DNA of 64,000 bases. Source: Heterobilharzia americana. Its lineage: Eukaryota; Platyhelminthes; Trematoda; Strigeidida; Schistosomatidae. The notes below the pieces were generated by a model. It saw only the letters and a program-made list of their open reading frames with translations, did no database searches and had not been told where the DNA came from. Within the stretch, counting starts at the first letter, position 1; each line of letters starts with the position of its first letter. The stretch spans positions 114,790,741 to 114,854,740 of the forward strand of contig OX104127.1 of the NCBI GenBank assembly GCA_944470555.2, written 5' to 3'. Shown here piece after piece: positions 37,058-51,369 of this stretch. The position numbers and the translations under genes are program-made.

Positions 37058-38479
37058 AACTCCACGTCTTGCTTATTAAAGTGGGAGTCAGAAGAATTTA
37101 AGCCTTGTTCAGGTGTAACTTAGAATTAATTCCATTTTTGAGCCCACCAAACCAATTTTAAATCTAAGTAATTTTAAAAGGCCACCCTGACAACTCCAAA
37201 CGTCGCCAATTACGCTCCTCTATTTTATGGGAAAAACTATCTAAATATCGAAGCCTTAAGCACCATTTTAGCGGGTGCTAGTGTGGTTCATAAAGTCACT
37301 CTTTTGGTTATCGAATTCCCTGTTTAACTTCGCTTTACAATACATCCTCCATTTATTTATGCTACACACAGTATTTGCCTACTTTTATAATGGTCTTTTG
37401 GAAAAGTTATTTCATACATCTACTACATCAGGCTGCGATGAGTACATTACTTTTATATTCCTTTTAATATCAGAACAATTTAGCAAGCCATTTAATAAGT
37501 TAAACAATTAAAATTTACAAATCTGTAGGCCATTATTGTACAGGCATTTTTTGGAAACTAAAGTCAAAGGAGGAAGTGAATCAAATATTATTTAGTCTAA
37601 CCGAATGAGCAGTATGCAGAGAGTTGGTTATCGTATTCATTGCAGATTCGAATTGGTTCATGAACTATGAAACGCTGTTTAGTTACTTTATTCTAGTTCT
37701 TAAACCTTCAGTAGTATCCGTTATGAATTTGAAGGTTGAAGCTTATGACTGCTACAACCCTTTTGCAAGCAGTCTACTCTATTTTTATGACAAAGATAAA
37801 TGGCTAATATTTTCTTACACTGTCAACTAGGTATATAGTGTAACCCTTATCGAATATCCTTTATGAATTTCTGACTTTACAGGCAGTTTTAGTAACTTCA
37901 CAAGCCGCTTTTGAATTCAAAACGTTCAACAAGAAAAACTCGAAAATCTCCACATCTATATTGAGTTAACAAAGGACCATAAAGTGGAAAATCGCCGATA
38001 GAATACAGATAGCTTAACATAAAGGAATATTCATTTTGAGACCACTTAGAATAACCAACGCCTAAATTTTAACAGCTGCATCCATCAGGGCGTGGAAAAA
38101 GATTAATTCAAATAATATATTACAGAGCATAAAAGCTTTTCTGTGAAGAAAAGGTAGGCGTAAAACTGAAGTTGTCTAAACAGTGTCTTACCAATAAAGG
38201 GTTTCCGATGAAAGTAATGTAGAATCACCACATTGATTACACGAAGACAAAGGGTCACAGCACTGCAGAAGAAAAGCATTTTACTTCAGATTTAGATTAC
38301 AAGGTGATGAATTCGCATGGATAACTAACAAACGAAGTCGAAGTTAATTGTCAAGGACATATGTTCCAAAAAGACTCTTTGTACTTTAATAATTGTTGCG
38401 TTCCACTACACAAACAAAGTTATACTTGTTTCTAAATCTCCTTAACAGAATTCAGCAACTCGTATGTGCAAGGCAGACA
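37058..38479. other. Unexplained AT-rich DNA
   Basis: The plus frames at 37275-37511 and 37624-37830 are hydrophobic and AT-driven without recognised domains. The last few hundred bases may hold an unreadable N-terminal part of the PLE that follows. Confidence 0.35.
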
Positions 38480-39850
38480 AAATCTTCGCAAACCAAATAC
38501 TCCCCTATGACCAGGAGTCTCATACCCGATGACCATAACCTACAGTTTATCTAGAGAGTTTTTTTCAATGACACTGAAACGTCTTGAGAATTTTTGCAAA
38601 CAATCGATCGAATCACCCTCAAGGTTTGTGAACAGGATTAAAAAAAATTCTCATTAGCAATGGCGAAATGTAAATGTCCTTTGAATTTAGAGCGTTACAC
38701 TCATGAATTTAAACAAGTCTGGTTAAGGAATCTATGTTTCCACCTTACTCTGACGTTACAAAGATTTCAGAAAAAACACAACTTGAATGTTCATGTATGA
38801 TGTGACCCACTGCTCATTGTCCAACAACACACTTTCAAATGATGCTCAGTGATACTCAAATAGGTGAAAGGAAATGCAATGTGATCACTAATATCAAGGC
38901 TAACTGCAAATGCAAGAATGCCGAGATTCGGAGACATCCTTATACAGATGATCTAATCACAAACTTTCACCGACTATGTTGTTATCATAAACAGTGAAAA
39001 ACTGGAAAGCACTCATAACAGCATTTACAACCACATCAAATTCATAGTGGACGAGGAGGTGAACAGCAAACTGCCATTCCTGCGTGTTTTAACCACTGGA
39101 AACAAAAAAATAAAACCCAAGACTTATGTGCATCAAAAGCCAACTCACACCGATTGAAATCTTAACTACAGTAGTGATAATCTAACAACACATGAAGTCG
39201 GTTGTGTAGTGTCCTTATTCAAAAGAGTGAAAATTCATCGCAGTACAACTACTTAACAAGGAATGCAAGAAAATTACTTGATGACTGTCTTAAATAAGAA
39301 TGGATTTCCAAATAATTTTATAAGGATATATCTATAAAATTCATCAGGAAATATGGTGTTATTCGTGGAAATCGGCAAGCAGATAACCCTTACATACGTA
39401 AATAACAAAGCAAAGATCAAGACAAGACTACTTAGGACATTTGAGACCGGTGTAGTTTATAAACCAATTACTTTGCATCAAAATACAATTATGCAGACCG
39501 AAGGACATAACAGTCGAAAGTAAACCAAGTGCCAAATATCAAATGAACTGTAATCAACACTAAATTGGGCGGGTGGTCTGCCTGTTTACCTTTATCTACA
39601 TAGGTACGAGTTGACAATTAAACGATATGACCCTTCATCCCTTGTATCAAAGCATATGAACAACTAACAACAAGAACTTGAATCTGAAGATATACTGAGC
39701 TTGGACAAAGAAAGCACGAGGAAGACCAAAAGATTCCTGCAGGTTTGACACTCAGGTCAATCAGCAATCAGTGGCTGCATTGGCCCAACCCCATCAACCA
39801 GTGGGAAAAATGATGTGGAAAAAACTACAAATTCAGAGTTTAGATACAGA
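38480..39850 (+). mobile_element. Penelope-like element remnant of a second type, plus strand
   Basis: Plus-strand translation, across frames, gives MSFEFRALHS (about 38677-38700), like the motif A MVSFDVxxLFT of PLE reverse transcriptases. TDYVVIIN (about 38970) follows in the place of YVDDTFVII. Then come KLPFLRVLTT, HQKPTHTD and LFKRVKIH (to about 39240), LNKNGFPNNFI (39300), LRTFETGVVYKP (39450) and finally YELTIKRYDPSSLVSKHMN with RKTKRFLQV (39610-39740), matching the GIY-YIG region. The motif set (KLPFLDVL, KPTHTD, LFKR) differs from the PLE at 31-32 kb, so the two belong to different families. Stops are frequent and the YVDD motif is gone. Confidence 0.75.
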
Positions 39851-40385
39851 TTTAGCTAATAAGAAAGTCTGTGCAGCCAATGATGCAACAGTCATAAGAA
39901 TCTATCAAGGATAGGCTTCTTACTGAACCATGAACAGAAACATTCTGATAGCTCATTTCATAATGAAGCATTTGTTAATAATTTTGTCTAGAAAGACAAT
40001 GAAAACTTCACAAATAAACCATCTAATCAGAAGACGCAACATAACCAAGACATGGGGAAGTTAATTATACAACAAAGAATAAAACATAGATGGTTGTCTA
40101 CCAGAATCGTTGAACATGTGCTTAACGACCTACTGTACATTGACTTGGCCTCATTTAACAGTACTAAATAGCATCAAATGACTGACACAGGGCACTGGGT
40201 AGATACAAAGACATTGTTCATAGTCATGAAAAGCTAAATATTTTCAAAACTACTTTTGATTCGCTGGAAACACCTGGTCGGATGATTCAACTTGAATTGT
40301 GTCCGAAACTACTGTTCTAGTGGCTGATGATATCTTTACCCAAAAAAGTTGCCTCTTACATCTTGCAAAGCATGAACGATCTGAA
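39851..40385. other. No supported feature
   Basis: It may contain the 3' untranslated part of the PLE; I see no boundary or repeat. Confidence 0.35.
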
Positions 40386-40645
40386 ATGATGTTTCATACT
40401 CGTAATCTCCCGTTATTATATTAGGCCGAAGTGCTCAACGTTTGAAGGCAGAGAAGCTCCTATACAGATGTCTCGATACTGCATGAGTATTCATTATATT
40501 GTAGTCTGCATAGTGAATAGCAGTAGAATCCAGAACGCGCGTTTTGTCCTGTTTGGCACTCGTCATCTGGATGTACGTGCACCCCAGTGAATGATTCTGT
40601 TCCCACTTGGACTCGAACTCAGTGCACATCACGATAGGAGATACC
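40386..40645 (-). mobile_element. Smα-like hammerhead SINE running into a second unit
   Basis: On the minus strand a truncated tRNA-like head (GAGTTCGAGTCCAAGTGGGA) leads to the ribozyme region 40576-40526. The closing stem is intact (ATCCAG with CTGGAT). The core reads ATGACGAG and GGACAAAAC replaces GGACGAAAC. Past the ribozyme, AGTATCGAGACATCTGT and TTCGGCCTAATATAATAACG followed by AGATTACGAGTAT form the leader of the next unit in the same direction. This is therefore a partial tandem dimer, truncated at its 5' side. Confidence 0.8.
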
Positions 40646-40691
40646 AAGTATGAAAAATCATCTGACACTCTTTGCGAAAGAAGTCTATTCT

Positions 40692-40865
40692 GCACGCCGG
40701 TAGCCTAGTGGATTACATCCTGGCGTTTGAATTGATGAGTACTGAATTTGAGTCTCAGCGGTAACACTAGGATATGAGTGAATTTAGCCAAACAGTTTTA
40801 ATTGCGACGAAACGTGCGTGCTGGATTCCATTTTCAGCCAACAAGCAGACTACGAATTGAGAGCC
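40692..40865 (+). mobile_element. Smα-like SINE with only the 3' half of the ribozyme
   Basis: A tRNA-like head (GGTAGCCTAGTGGATTACAT, CTGGCGTTTGAATTG, TTTGAGTCTCAGCGG) leads to GACGAAACGTGCGTGCTGGA (from about 40805), which keeps the GAAA and 3' stem strand. The 5' half is unrecognisable. The element lies in opposite orientation to the copy ending at 40645, about 50 bases away. Confidence 0.7.
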
Positions 40866-41574
40866 TCTTAACTAGTGTCACTTAGCAGCTTTATATTATT
40901 ACTATGTCCCTTACTAAGGTAATTCTTCTAAATCCTTCATCATTTATTGTGCCTTGATTGTTTTACATAGTCACGTAACTACTACTTCTTATATCAAACG
41001 ATATGTCACTTACTCGAAAACATTTTTCGACTTGTGGTATAAATCTTATTTCTAGTTTTATTGAATTTAACTATTCTAGCGTCGCACATGTAACCTAGTT
41101 CTCACGATTCTTCTGATATTTGAAAAACTACCCTACATCTTGTTACACTTCATGTAATTATGTCAAAAATTTCACAATTAATTATTAGTTTAACTACTTA
41201 GGTTTCATGAGCCTGACGGACATACTTTTGAGCGATATGGTATCATCTGATTGTGAAAAAAGGTTTCGTTCATGCGCATAAATCACGCTAACAAAGTTGT
41301 CTACTGAATAGTAAAGCAAGTAGTTAAATTCAGCCTAACAATAACAACTCTCACTCAAAATGTATCATTCTGCTATGTTAAAAGACTTAAAACTTCATAG
41401 GTGGTTAAGGGATGGAACTGAAAAGTATTCGTTGCACAAAAGTGAATAATTAGTTCAGTTCTACAGTATGAAAAACTCATAATTAAGACCTAAGAGCGTA
41501 GAGGATCTGAATCGAAATCGAAATCTTTTCAGCAACCTTGCGCACATTCGTACAGTAAACAGTGAGCCGCACCT
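40866..41574. other. Unexplained AT-rich DNA
   Basis: Nothing supported. Confidence 0.45.
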
Positions 41575-41660
41575 ATTGTGTAAGGGCTAATGGTTCTGCG
41601 TGGTTGCACAAACCTTGGTAGGTGGAACTGTATTCAAACCTGTGGCACAACACCTATAGG
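41575..41660 (+). repeat. Short repeat related to the left edge of the LC8 blocks
   Basis: CCTTGGTAGGTGGAACTGTA and TTCAAACCTGTGGC resemble CCTCGGTAGGTGGGGCAGTG and TTTGAAGCAGCGACC at 43908-43945. They appear to be two members of one dispersed family. Confidence 0.5.
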
Positions 41661-41793
41661 ATTATTGGTTGTAGTGACCAATCAGACATCATAATTGTTT
41701 ACTGACTGCTTACTTTTCGCTGTTTGTGACTCATTAGCCTGATTTAAATGAATGGACTTCTTTAGTAATAGGGGCGCTAACTAGTCAGTAATC

Positions 41794-41794
<1 letters not shown>

Positions 41795-41831
<37 letters not shown>
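41795..41831. repeat. (AT)n microsatellite
   Basis: A pure AT dinucleotide run of about 37 bases. Confidence 0.95.
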
Positions 41832-41834
<3 letters not shown>

Positions 41835-43686
41835 CAATAAGATATTGTATGTGCAACTGAAAACCGGTCCTATCCGTCATAGCGCTTTTTCTTTATTTTA
41901 CTTTGAATATACAAAGTAGCATGTTGAAAGGTTTAAATAATGCGTTAAAGTAGATAATACTCCCAGAAGAAGCATTTGAGTGATTAAAATAATGTAAAAA
42001 AGAGTCAGTTAATGTGATACATTACATGGAAAATTCAATAGACTAGTGTTCAAGCAGGCAACTCTGATCAGTCGTAGAGTCAAGCACTTTGCAGCACAGC
42101 TGTTCTTTGATAAACAGCCGGAAGTTTTGAATGGCGTTTAGCAAATGGTCTTCTTGTAGGTGCATTAAAACCTGTTCAGTAGCCAGCTGATATCAGTAGG
42201 CATAAATTATATAGTAAGCGAAGTAGTTGACTTATTCAAATACTGCATTCTGTATCCCTCAACTTGCTTTCAGGTCACATAATAAAAAAAAGTTACAAAA
42301 GTATCTTAGCTACATATTTTCTCAGATTGGTCGATTTGAAACTCTAATAAAATGTCAAGTAACTACTTATCATAAGTAATTCTAAAGGTCATACAAAGGG
42401 CGTTTTGTTCCATTTAATGTTAAGAATTAGCCATGTTAGCATGAAAGTAACTGATAGCCAGACTAGAACAATAAATCTTTACTTTCAGGCATTACTGGCT
42501 ACAGAAAATGTCGCACATTGATAAGAAATGGTAGGTGGTGGGTAGATTTACACTGTATATTGATTTCAATTAAAAATGTTATATACTGCCCTTAGTTTTA
42601 GACGCTAGATAGAATTGTTACCATAGTGACTTACAATGCTCTTGGTGTGAAATAAATCCTAACTTTAGATAAAAATCTCTTATCTACGTATTTGAATTTA
42701 TTGTTTTTAATTCCTTTATTGTGTAACAAGAAAAAAATTCCATATGAGCCTCATATATTTCAAATGAATGAAACTGGTTATGGTGCACACAGAATTATAA
42801 ACATTGCTTAAAAATGTATCTATCCAACTCATGATATCTCGGTCACCTGCTAAAAACCTTTGATTATTTACTTTTAAGGCTTTATTATCTTGCATACTAA
42901 TATTTAACTATGCTCTAAGTTTTTCATCTTTGATCAACAAAAATATGGTAGCAGTGTTAAAAGAAATAAAGTATGGATCAGTGAAATTTCAAAACAATAT
43001 TTTCAGACTTATACATTCATAAGATAGCTGGTTTTAAAAGGTTTATCGGTAATTTAGCTAATATATAGGGCGATATTGAAAGTTACTTAGGGAAAAGAAA
43101 TTACAACATTTGTACAACGTTCGAACATTCTATAGTTATAAAAATGTCAGATATACCCGTTAGCGGAAAATTCGCTGACTGAAAAATTAAATGCTGATGA
43201 ACGTCGAGATTTTTATGCAATTCTGAGAACTTTCTGATGCATATCGTTAATAAGGACAGGCCAGTGAAATCACTGCAGACTTTAGAACTTATTATCTACA
43301 TTCCGCAAGGCAACAAATTTACTTATTTGCAGATGGTTATCTGCAGCAGGACAGTATCTGATATGCGCCACTAGCAAAGTCTATGCATATAACTCACGAG
43401 GTTTTAACTCAATAAAAGTAAAATATAAGCACTGCTATGTTATATCATTCTTTCTGTTATCTAATCGGGGTAACAAAATCAAAAACACCATTCACCAAAA
43501 ACAATGTGCCGGGTGGAATTTATTTTCTACATTGACATCAAAGTGTCTAAAATGTTGCCGAGTAAATTACCTTATTTCGCTGCATAGAAGATACAAACAC
43601 AAACTACCAAATACATAATGTATTTTAGGTTTCAGTGGTAATTACACTTCAATCACTGATAGAAATATCAAGAACATTATACTTAT
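41832..43686. other. Unexplained AT-rich DNA upstream of the LC8 blocks
   Basis: No exon, promoter or known element seen. Confidence 0.45.
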
Positions 43687-44010
43687 TCATGTTATAGAAA
43701 TCACTGTAACCGACGTAAAATAACTCGTGAAACAAACGAAGCTAGAGGAAGATAAATACTTATATAAATAGTAATACAAAATAAAACCCGTAACCAAACA
43801 GGATATCGCATAACATACACTCAGCAGCATATTTCTGCACATTTGCGCAGTACACAAGGCGCCATATCTAATGCTTAGAGGCCGAATGATACTGCCTAAC
43901 TGCCAAGCCTCGGTAGGTGGGGCAGTGTTTGAAGCAGCGACCCACTGATTGATAGTCAACTCCCCAAACCAATGAACCACAACCTCACTCTTTGTAATGC
44001 TGGACACAAC
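43687..44010 (-). repeat. Dispersed repeat holding the left edge of the LC8 duplication (block 1)
   Basis: A minus-strand frame of 106 codons runs through here. Its start (HWFGELTINQWVAASN) and TEAWQLGSIIRPL are shared with the copy at 52576-52794, but after ALCTAQ the two diverge. The shared part also resembles 41575-41660, so I read the frame as repeat sequence and not a gene. Confidence 0.5.
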
Positions 44011-44748
44011 TGGAGAAGGTTACAGCTTCTCTCTATATTACAACTTGCCACATTCATACCAATTAACTTTACCACATAGACTTCATCACTTGAGTTACTG
44101 GTTGACTATTCAATGCGCTGGTTCGCAATCAATATCAACAAGGAAAGTGTTCGCTATTGATTACTGGACAAATTCACAACAGCCGATACATTAACGATGT
44201 GTGTCAGTGTCAGCAGCCATTGGAAACGTGTTCTGATAGCTGTCTGGGACCTGACTAACAAAATTCCACTCCACAGTCTTGAAACAAAAGCTGTTGTCAA
44301 ACCAACAATCTATTCAGTCAACATTAATTACTAGAATTAAAATGAAGTGAAGTAGTCTGACTTGAAGGTTGTTTGGTATTCTCTGAGCTTTGATATTTTG
44401 TCCTGAATGTTTGATCACAACACTTAATGTCACATTTGGACATAATGCATAAGCCAATCAGAAACAATGTGCAAACGTATGTGTGTGTACGTAGGTCATG
44501 CGGGTATTTGTACGAATGAGAGTGAGTTAGAAAACAATTATGTGAGCATATTTTCTTGAACATTATCCAAGTAATCTTGTATCTAAGTGCAACGTTTTAG
44601 ACATTGTAACCTATAAAGAATGATAGTATCAGTGTGGGTGTAGAAAAACTATTAAATGAATAAATATTGATGCAAAGAGTGAAGCTATGCTACTAATGTT
44701 ATCTCTGATTGCACGCATTAAGGTCAGATATTGGAACTCAACTCACAC

Positions 44749-44756
44749 TATAAATA
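44749..44756 (+). promoter_or_regulatory. TATA box of LC8 gene copy 1
   Basis: TATAAATA lies 85 bases before the start codon, which would put transcription start near 44780 and give a 5' leader of about 60 bases. No splice acceptor is needed upstream of the ATG. Confidence 0.55.
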
Positions 44757-44840
44757 GCCTGGCATTTAGAAAAACTAGATAGAAATAAGTTGTGTCAAGA
44801 CGAAATCGTCGGCTAAGCGTGAAAGATAGACATCGATAGA

Positions 44841-47015
<2,175 letters not shown>

Positions 47016-48660
47016 ACTTTTCATGATTGCGTGTTTCATGAAAGCAGAACAACAAGAAAACAATTTGCACTACTTCATACATCATGCAACATTATTATCC
47101 ACTACAGACATAAAAACATTCAACTTGTAGATTATTGTTAACTCAGCTGTTTGCTTTTGTATCAAACTTCTCATTTCCCCATACAACTTCATTGTGGTAA
47201 AGAGATGATGGCCAATTTTAAGATATGTATAGAAATTTGAGGAGAGCATAAAAAAGAACGGCGTAAACGAACATTTGGACGTATTACTCCACATTTAGTC
47301 TATATGTACTTTTAAATTGGTCTGGATTTATTCTCTGTATGTTTCAGTGTGTGAACGTATAAACTGAGAAAATTCTTATTTTGAATCTCTATAGTGTTTT
47401 GATCTGAAATTTTTGAAAACGCACATACTACTCTTAGAAATAGATAATAAAAATTGTTTACAGATGTAAAATGTCTTGCTACCGTTAACTTTATCTGAAG
47501 ATCACTTCTTACTGAGTAACATTTTGTTTTCAAAAATTAGGACAACCATGTAAGGTCAGTCAATCAGGAACTGAAGTGAAAAACGCTGATATAGTCTTAA
47601 ATAAATGTCAAATTGGAATCTTGAAAGGCAGACATTCACACTAGCATAGTCTTCTGAGCTAGTAACTGACTTTGAGAAAAGTGAATGAAGTGGACCTGAT
47701 TGACGCTTGTTGTTTGTATTGATTGTAAAGCGGTCAATTGTATGTTTTCATGTAATGAAATGAGAATCTGTGTCACGTGAATGAACAATTCTTCACTCTG
47801 TATAAGGAAGGTAGGAATATCATTTACTGTCTTATCAGAGAGTTTCATTGAATAAATCTGTACGTTTTCAGTAGAATCCGTGATAATCAGCATGCGTAAA
47901 CGGCATGATCTACTGAAAAGCTTCAATGTGTTCGTATCATAGACATAATATTTCACCAAATAAAGCTTAGTCGAATGCATACAACTAATCACATATAAGG
48001 ACAAGGTAAAAGATGTACAGTAAAACTCCACGTATACAGGCAAATGAATACGCATTTCATTGGTTCTTGTTGACCTTACCACAGAATAGGATGACTTAGG
48101 TGAATCGTAGTTGCTGAAGTATCAGTTATGCAAAATCACGTCAAATATTAAGTTTCAACAGGCACGTTCTCATCTTGTTCTATATTATCAAAGATTTGTT
48201 TGACGGAACAACATTCTTTTAGAAGTAAATCCAGCATCGTGTATTTATAGGAGTAAATGTAAGAGATTAGATCGGCTTTAAAGTGGGAATCGACCAGTCA
48301 ACACATTTTGAAGAAACTACTCATTTAAAATAAGAAAAGATTGCAAATCAGCTGGACAGAAAACAGTTGAACTGCATTGCTTTCCTTCTGTATGGTTCAT
48401 ATCTGCAATATAAGTAATTAGGAACAAAACGTTTCCGACGTTTACACGGTAGTCTAGACAATCAAAGTCAGCTTAGAACTTCGCATACAAGTGCATCGGT
48501 CCACCTAGTCACACTCTACAGTAGCATACAGAGAAACTAGCGTAGTACAATCTGACATCAAAGTGGATGAAGCTGTATTTGAGGAGAGTGGATTTGAAAA
48601 TGGAGATTATTCAAAACATTCAAGCTTTAAAAGATACCAAAGTATGATTGCATCCACGTC
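47016..48660. other. 3' flank of LC8 copy 1, no further gene recognised
   Basis: The candidate poly(A) signal lies at 47446-47451. A minus-strand open frame of 148 codons (48082-47636) is the longest in the window. It is hydrophobic-rich with no recognised domain, and its AT-rich codon use fits chance. It is unchanged in block 2, as is everything around it, so conservation there says nothing about coding. Confidence 0.45.
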
Positions 48661-48875
48661 GTAAGGACCAGTTTCAGCTATTTCATCAAGAGTCCTCAAC
48701 CACTGATTCCTTTCGTTTCGACAACCCTAACTAGCCAGTCTACATCTCCCAACACCACTCAGAACAACAGCTAGAGACTTCATCAACTGGTAACCGATTC
48801 TCATCCGGTCAATCTGAACACTCCCCTAGCCATTTGCAACTTCGTCTAGTATGGGGTGTGGAGGTGGATAGTGAC
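48661..48875. repeat. Dispersed repeat related to 59930-60045
   Basis: TTTCAGCTATTTCATCAAGA, then CAACCACTGATTCCTTTCG and CTAGCCAGTCTACATCTCCC parallel TTTCAGCCATTTCATCAACA, GAACCATTGATTCCTGCAAG and CAGGCAGTCTAAGCCTCT at 59935-60010. The copy at 57448-57662 is part of block 2. Confidence 0.6.
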
Positions 48876-48899
48876 TTGTCATGACCAGTTGGAGACCAA

Positions 48900-48985
48900 T
48901 GGGGAATCTGGGAACACTGGATGACTGTTTCGGTTTAGTCTGAGGCCTTCAAACAGTGTGTGCTTATGAACCTGAGTAGAAGTGG
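48900..48985 (-). repeat. SINE body module, block 1
   Basis: GGGAACACTGGATGACTGTTTCG (shortened: GAACACTGGATGACTGTTTC) and CAAACAGTGTGTGCTTATGA resemble the SINE body at 49155. The parent SINE would read on the minus strand; its head is unclear. An identical copy is at 57687-57772. Confidence 0.45.
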
Positions 48986-49139
48986 GCCCAAGACCATCAC
49001 ATCTGTTAGTCACGATTTGGGCATACAATGATCCACAAGTAGGAAGGGAAGAAGATATCAGTTGATATTCCAACAATATTCGCTTCGACAAAAGATTAGT
49101 AATTTGTTCAGTAGTCAGATTTCATGTCAGTATTCAATA

Positions 49140-49315
49140 TAGACTGATATGAGCTAGAGAAACACTGGAAACCTCGAAGCAATGGACAGCGATTTTCTCA
49201 TAGTATTGGACTCCTTAGCAGTATGCACCAATGACATGTGTAGCCTTCGAAATCAGGACCTTTAGTTCCCATGGAGGACGCGTTGGCTATCCAGCCACTG
49301 AGCCACACACAGTTC
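49140..49315 (-). mobile_element. tRNA-headed SINE, minus strand, block 1
   Basis: On the minus strand a tRNA-like head (GTGGCTCAGTGGCTGGATAG, CCAACGCGTCCTCCATGGGA, GGTCCTGATTTCGAAGG) is followed by a body with CATTGGTGCATACTGC, GGAGTCC, GTCCATTGCTTCGAGGTTTC and CAGTGTTTCTC. This is the most complete member of the body family at 1180, 1530, 17505 and 17830. Confidence 0.65.
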
Positions 49316-49554
49316 ACTAATCCACATTTTCTTACTTCTATCCATTCGTGATAAATCACTACTAGCCACCAATGTTTGTAGTTACTGTCTACTTAAAACG
49401 CGACTGGTTGACATCACAGGTTACAGCTTCTCATTAGAACTTCGGGATATCCATCTCCCGATATGTTGCTGGTGAGCACTATTTAGTTATGTGTTTGAGG
49501 TTAATGTGGACATTCCTTTTTATTCATAGGGCAATAGTTCAACAATGCTTTGAA

Positions 49555-49680
49555 ATCCGACGCAGTGGATGAATGTTTGACGCGTTCGTCTTGATGTCTG
49601 AAGGTCTTCAGTTCAAATCCAGTTTGGGTCATTTATGTGTATTGTTGGTGAGTAGCATGTTAGACCGAAACATTTGTCAA
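49555..49680 (+). mobile_element. tRNA-headed SINE cut by the block 1 breakpoint
   Basis: GCAGTGGATGAATGTTTGAC is the A-box region, and CTTCAGTTCAAATCCAGTTT holds a good B box (AGTTCAAATCC). The body runs to CGAAACATTTGTC and then stops abruptly where the 1.69-kb repeat begins. In block 2 the same SINE continues intact to about 58600, which shows what was lost here. Confidence 0.7.
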
Positions 49681-51369
49681 GAAAATTTGATTCTCTGACT
49701 ATCAAGAATTATGAATATAAATCCATCTGTCACACTAGCGGACATGAAGTGTCGAAAATAGTTGAAACGTCCTGATCCCAAGCCTCTAGTGAGCATGGTC
49801 CCCAGGTTGCAGAAATGAAGAATGCCTTACGAAAATAACTTGGCATCCATGTGAACACAGTACGTTGTCCTTCTGCTTTGACTTTAGTATCAGAATATTC
49901 GTCACCCCAGACAACTGCCTGCCTTATTTTCAGCTTCCAGTTATTAGTATATTTGAAATACAAAATGTGAGGTAGTACGATCAGTGAAAATGCAATGAAC
50001 CCTTCGCACGTTACTACAAACAATCAAGTCTGTGTGTCATCCGAATTACTATCAGCCATTCCAGTCTCTATTCTTTACTTGCTTATTTTACATCAGAACA
50101 ATTCCGCATTTTCGCACTTCGAAAATTTACTTCCATCTGTATCCCTATTTCACTTATTTCTTTGTCACTGATTGAAATTTCTCCAAATCTTCACCACTTT
50201 TTGTGGCTAAACAGGTGTTTCCAAAGTGCTGTCCGTCACTGATGTATTTGATTTAGCTGTTCTAAAACCACTGAGTGACTTCCATTCTCTGTTTCTGATA
50301 TAAATCATTGCTTAAATTACCGGTCAGCAGTCGTCACATTACCAGAAATTAGGTCTGACTTTGATTCTCCAAACAGGACTGTGACCTGAAACTAACTTCT
50401 GCAGTAGAAGGGAATCCACCCAAGATATTTGTTGGCATCTTGAAAGAGAGATGTAAACATGTCTCACACAAGGTGAGGACTACAGTCATATCTTAAGCAA
50501 TCAGGTGGACGGAAGCCTGCATCTGCACTCAGTCTAGGCGGTCAATCACTGGGACTTGTCTAAAAGCTCTTGTATCTGGCTGCTTGCATAAGTAATTACA
50601 AATTGATGAACGGTTGCATTTTCAACAATCTGTTGAAAGGCAGAGTGACACACGACAGTCCGAAGCATCTTTGACCCCATTTCTATAATAACTTTCTTGT
50701 AAACGTCAAGGCATACAATGCGTTAGTGCAAGCCCTTCCACGTTAATTCTTAGAAAGCTGAATTATTTGAACCGAGAATGTGCAACCACTCTGTAGAATT
50801 ATCAGCATCTAGTTAGAACACCATGTAGGTGTTTTTTAAGGTGAGATGGTGAGTTTGCGCGCTGTGGGTGGTATCACTTTGTAAGCAAGATAACCTTGAA
50901 TTACCAGCATAGGTGGCGTAGACAATCGTGAGTAATTTCATACCAGCCACCTTCCTACACTTCATTGTTTCATTGTTGTTTGTTTTGCGTCTGGTAGTGA
51001 GGAGTAGTGAGTTGGGAAGTGTATGATGTGGCATTATAAAATTACGTGTATTCGTGCTGATTAAGTTTTTATAGGTCCCTATTGCCTCCTTGAATGAGTT
51101 CAAGAGTATCATAAAACTAAGTGGCTGTAGACGATAGCGGACACGAATCAAATTCTGAACTGGCCTGTCGTACTTCAGCTTTATTGCCTCTTCTGCTATC
51201 GATGTGTAGGAGAAAAGTTGAACGTTTTGGACTCACTCTCTAATAACGTATGTGTATCTTACTTTGATGTTTTATGTTGATTCCTTCCACATAATTTTAA
51301 TGTCTTCCTAATCTTGTTACATTATCATGTTTATCGAATCACTTGTTTCCAATGTTTTACCGAGTTTTT
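49681..51369. repeat. 1.69-kb unidentified dispersed repeat, copy 2
   Basis: It matches 25964-27651 with 18 differences by eye. On the minus strand it has the same 97-codon frame (50023-49730), differing by one residue, and a 112-codon frame (51151-50813) that is shorter (73 codons) in copy 1. The match begins and ends abruptly, at GAAAATTTG on the left and CCGAGTTTTT on the right. It lies exactly between the LC8 block 1 breakpoint and a chimeric segment. Confidence 0.85.

Noticed and set aside
43687..44007. 106-codon minus-strand gene partly conserved at 52576
   Set aside because: The shared part is a dispersed repeat and the frames diverge at the breakpoint.
47636..48082. A 148-codon minus-strand gene downstream of LC8
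   Set aside because: It has no recognisable domain and AT-driven composition, and its presence in both blocks follows from the duplication alone.
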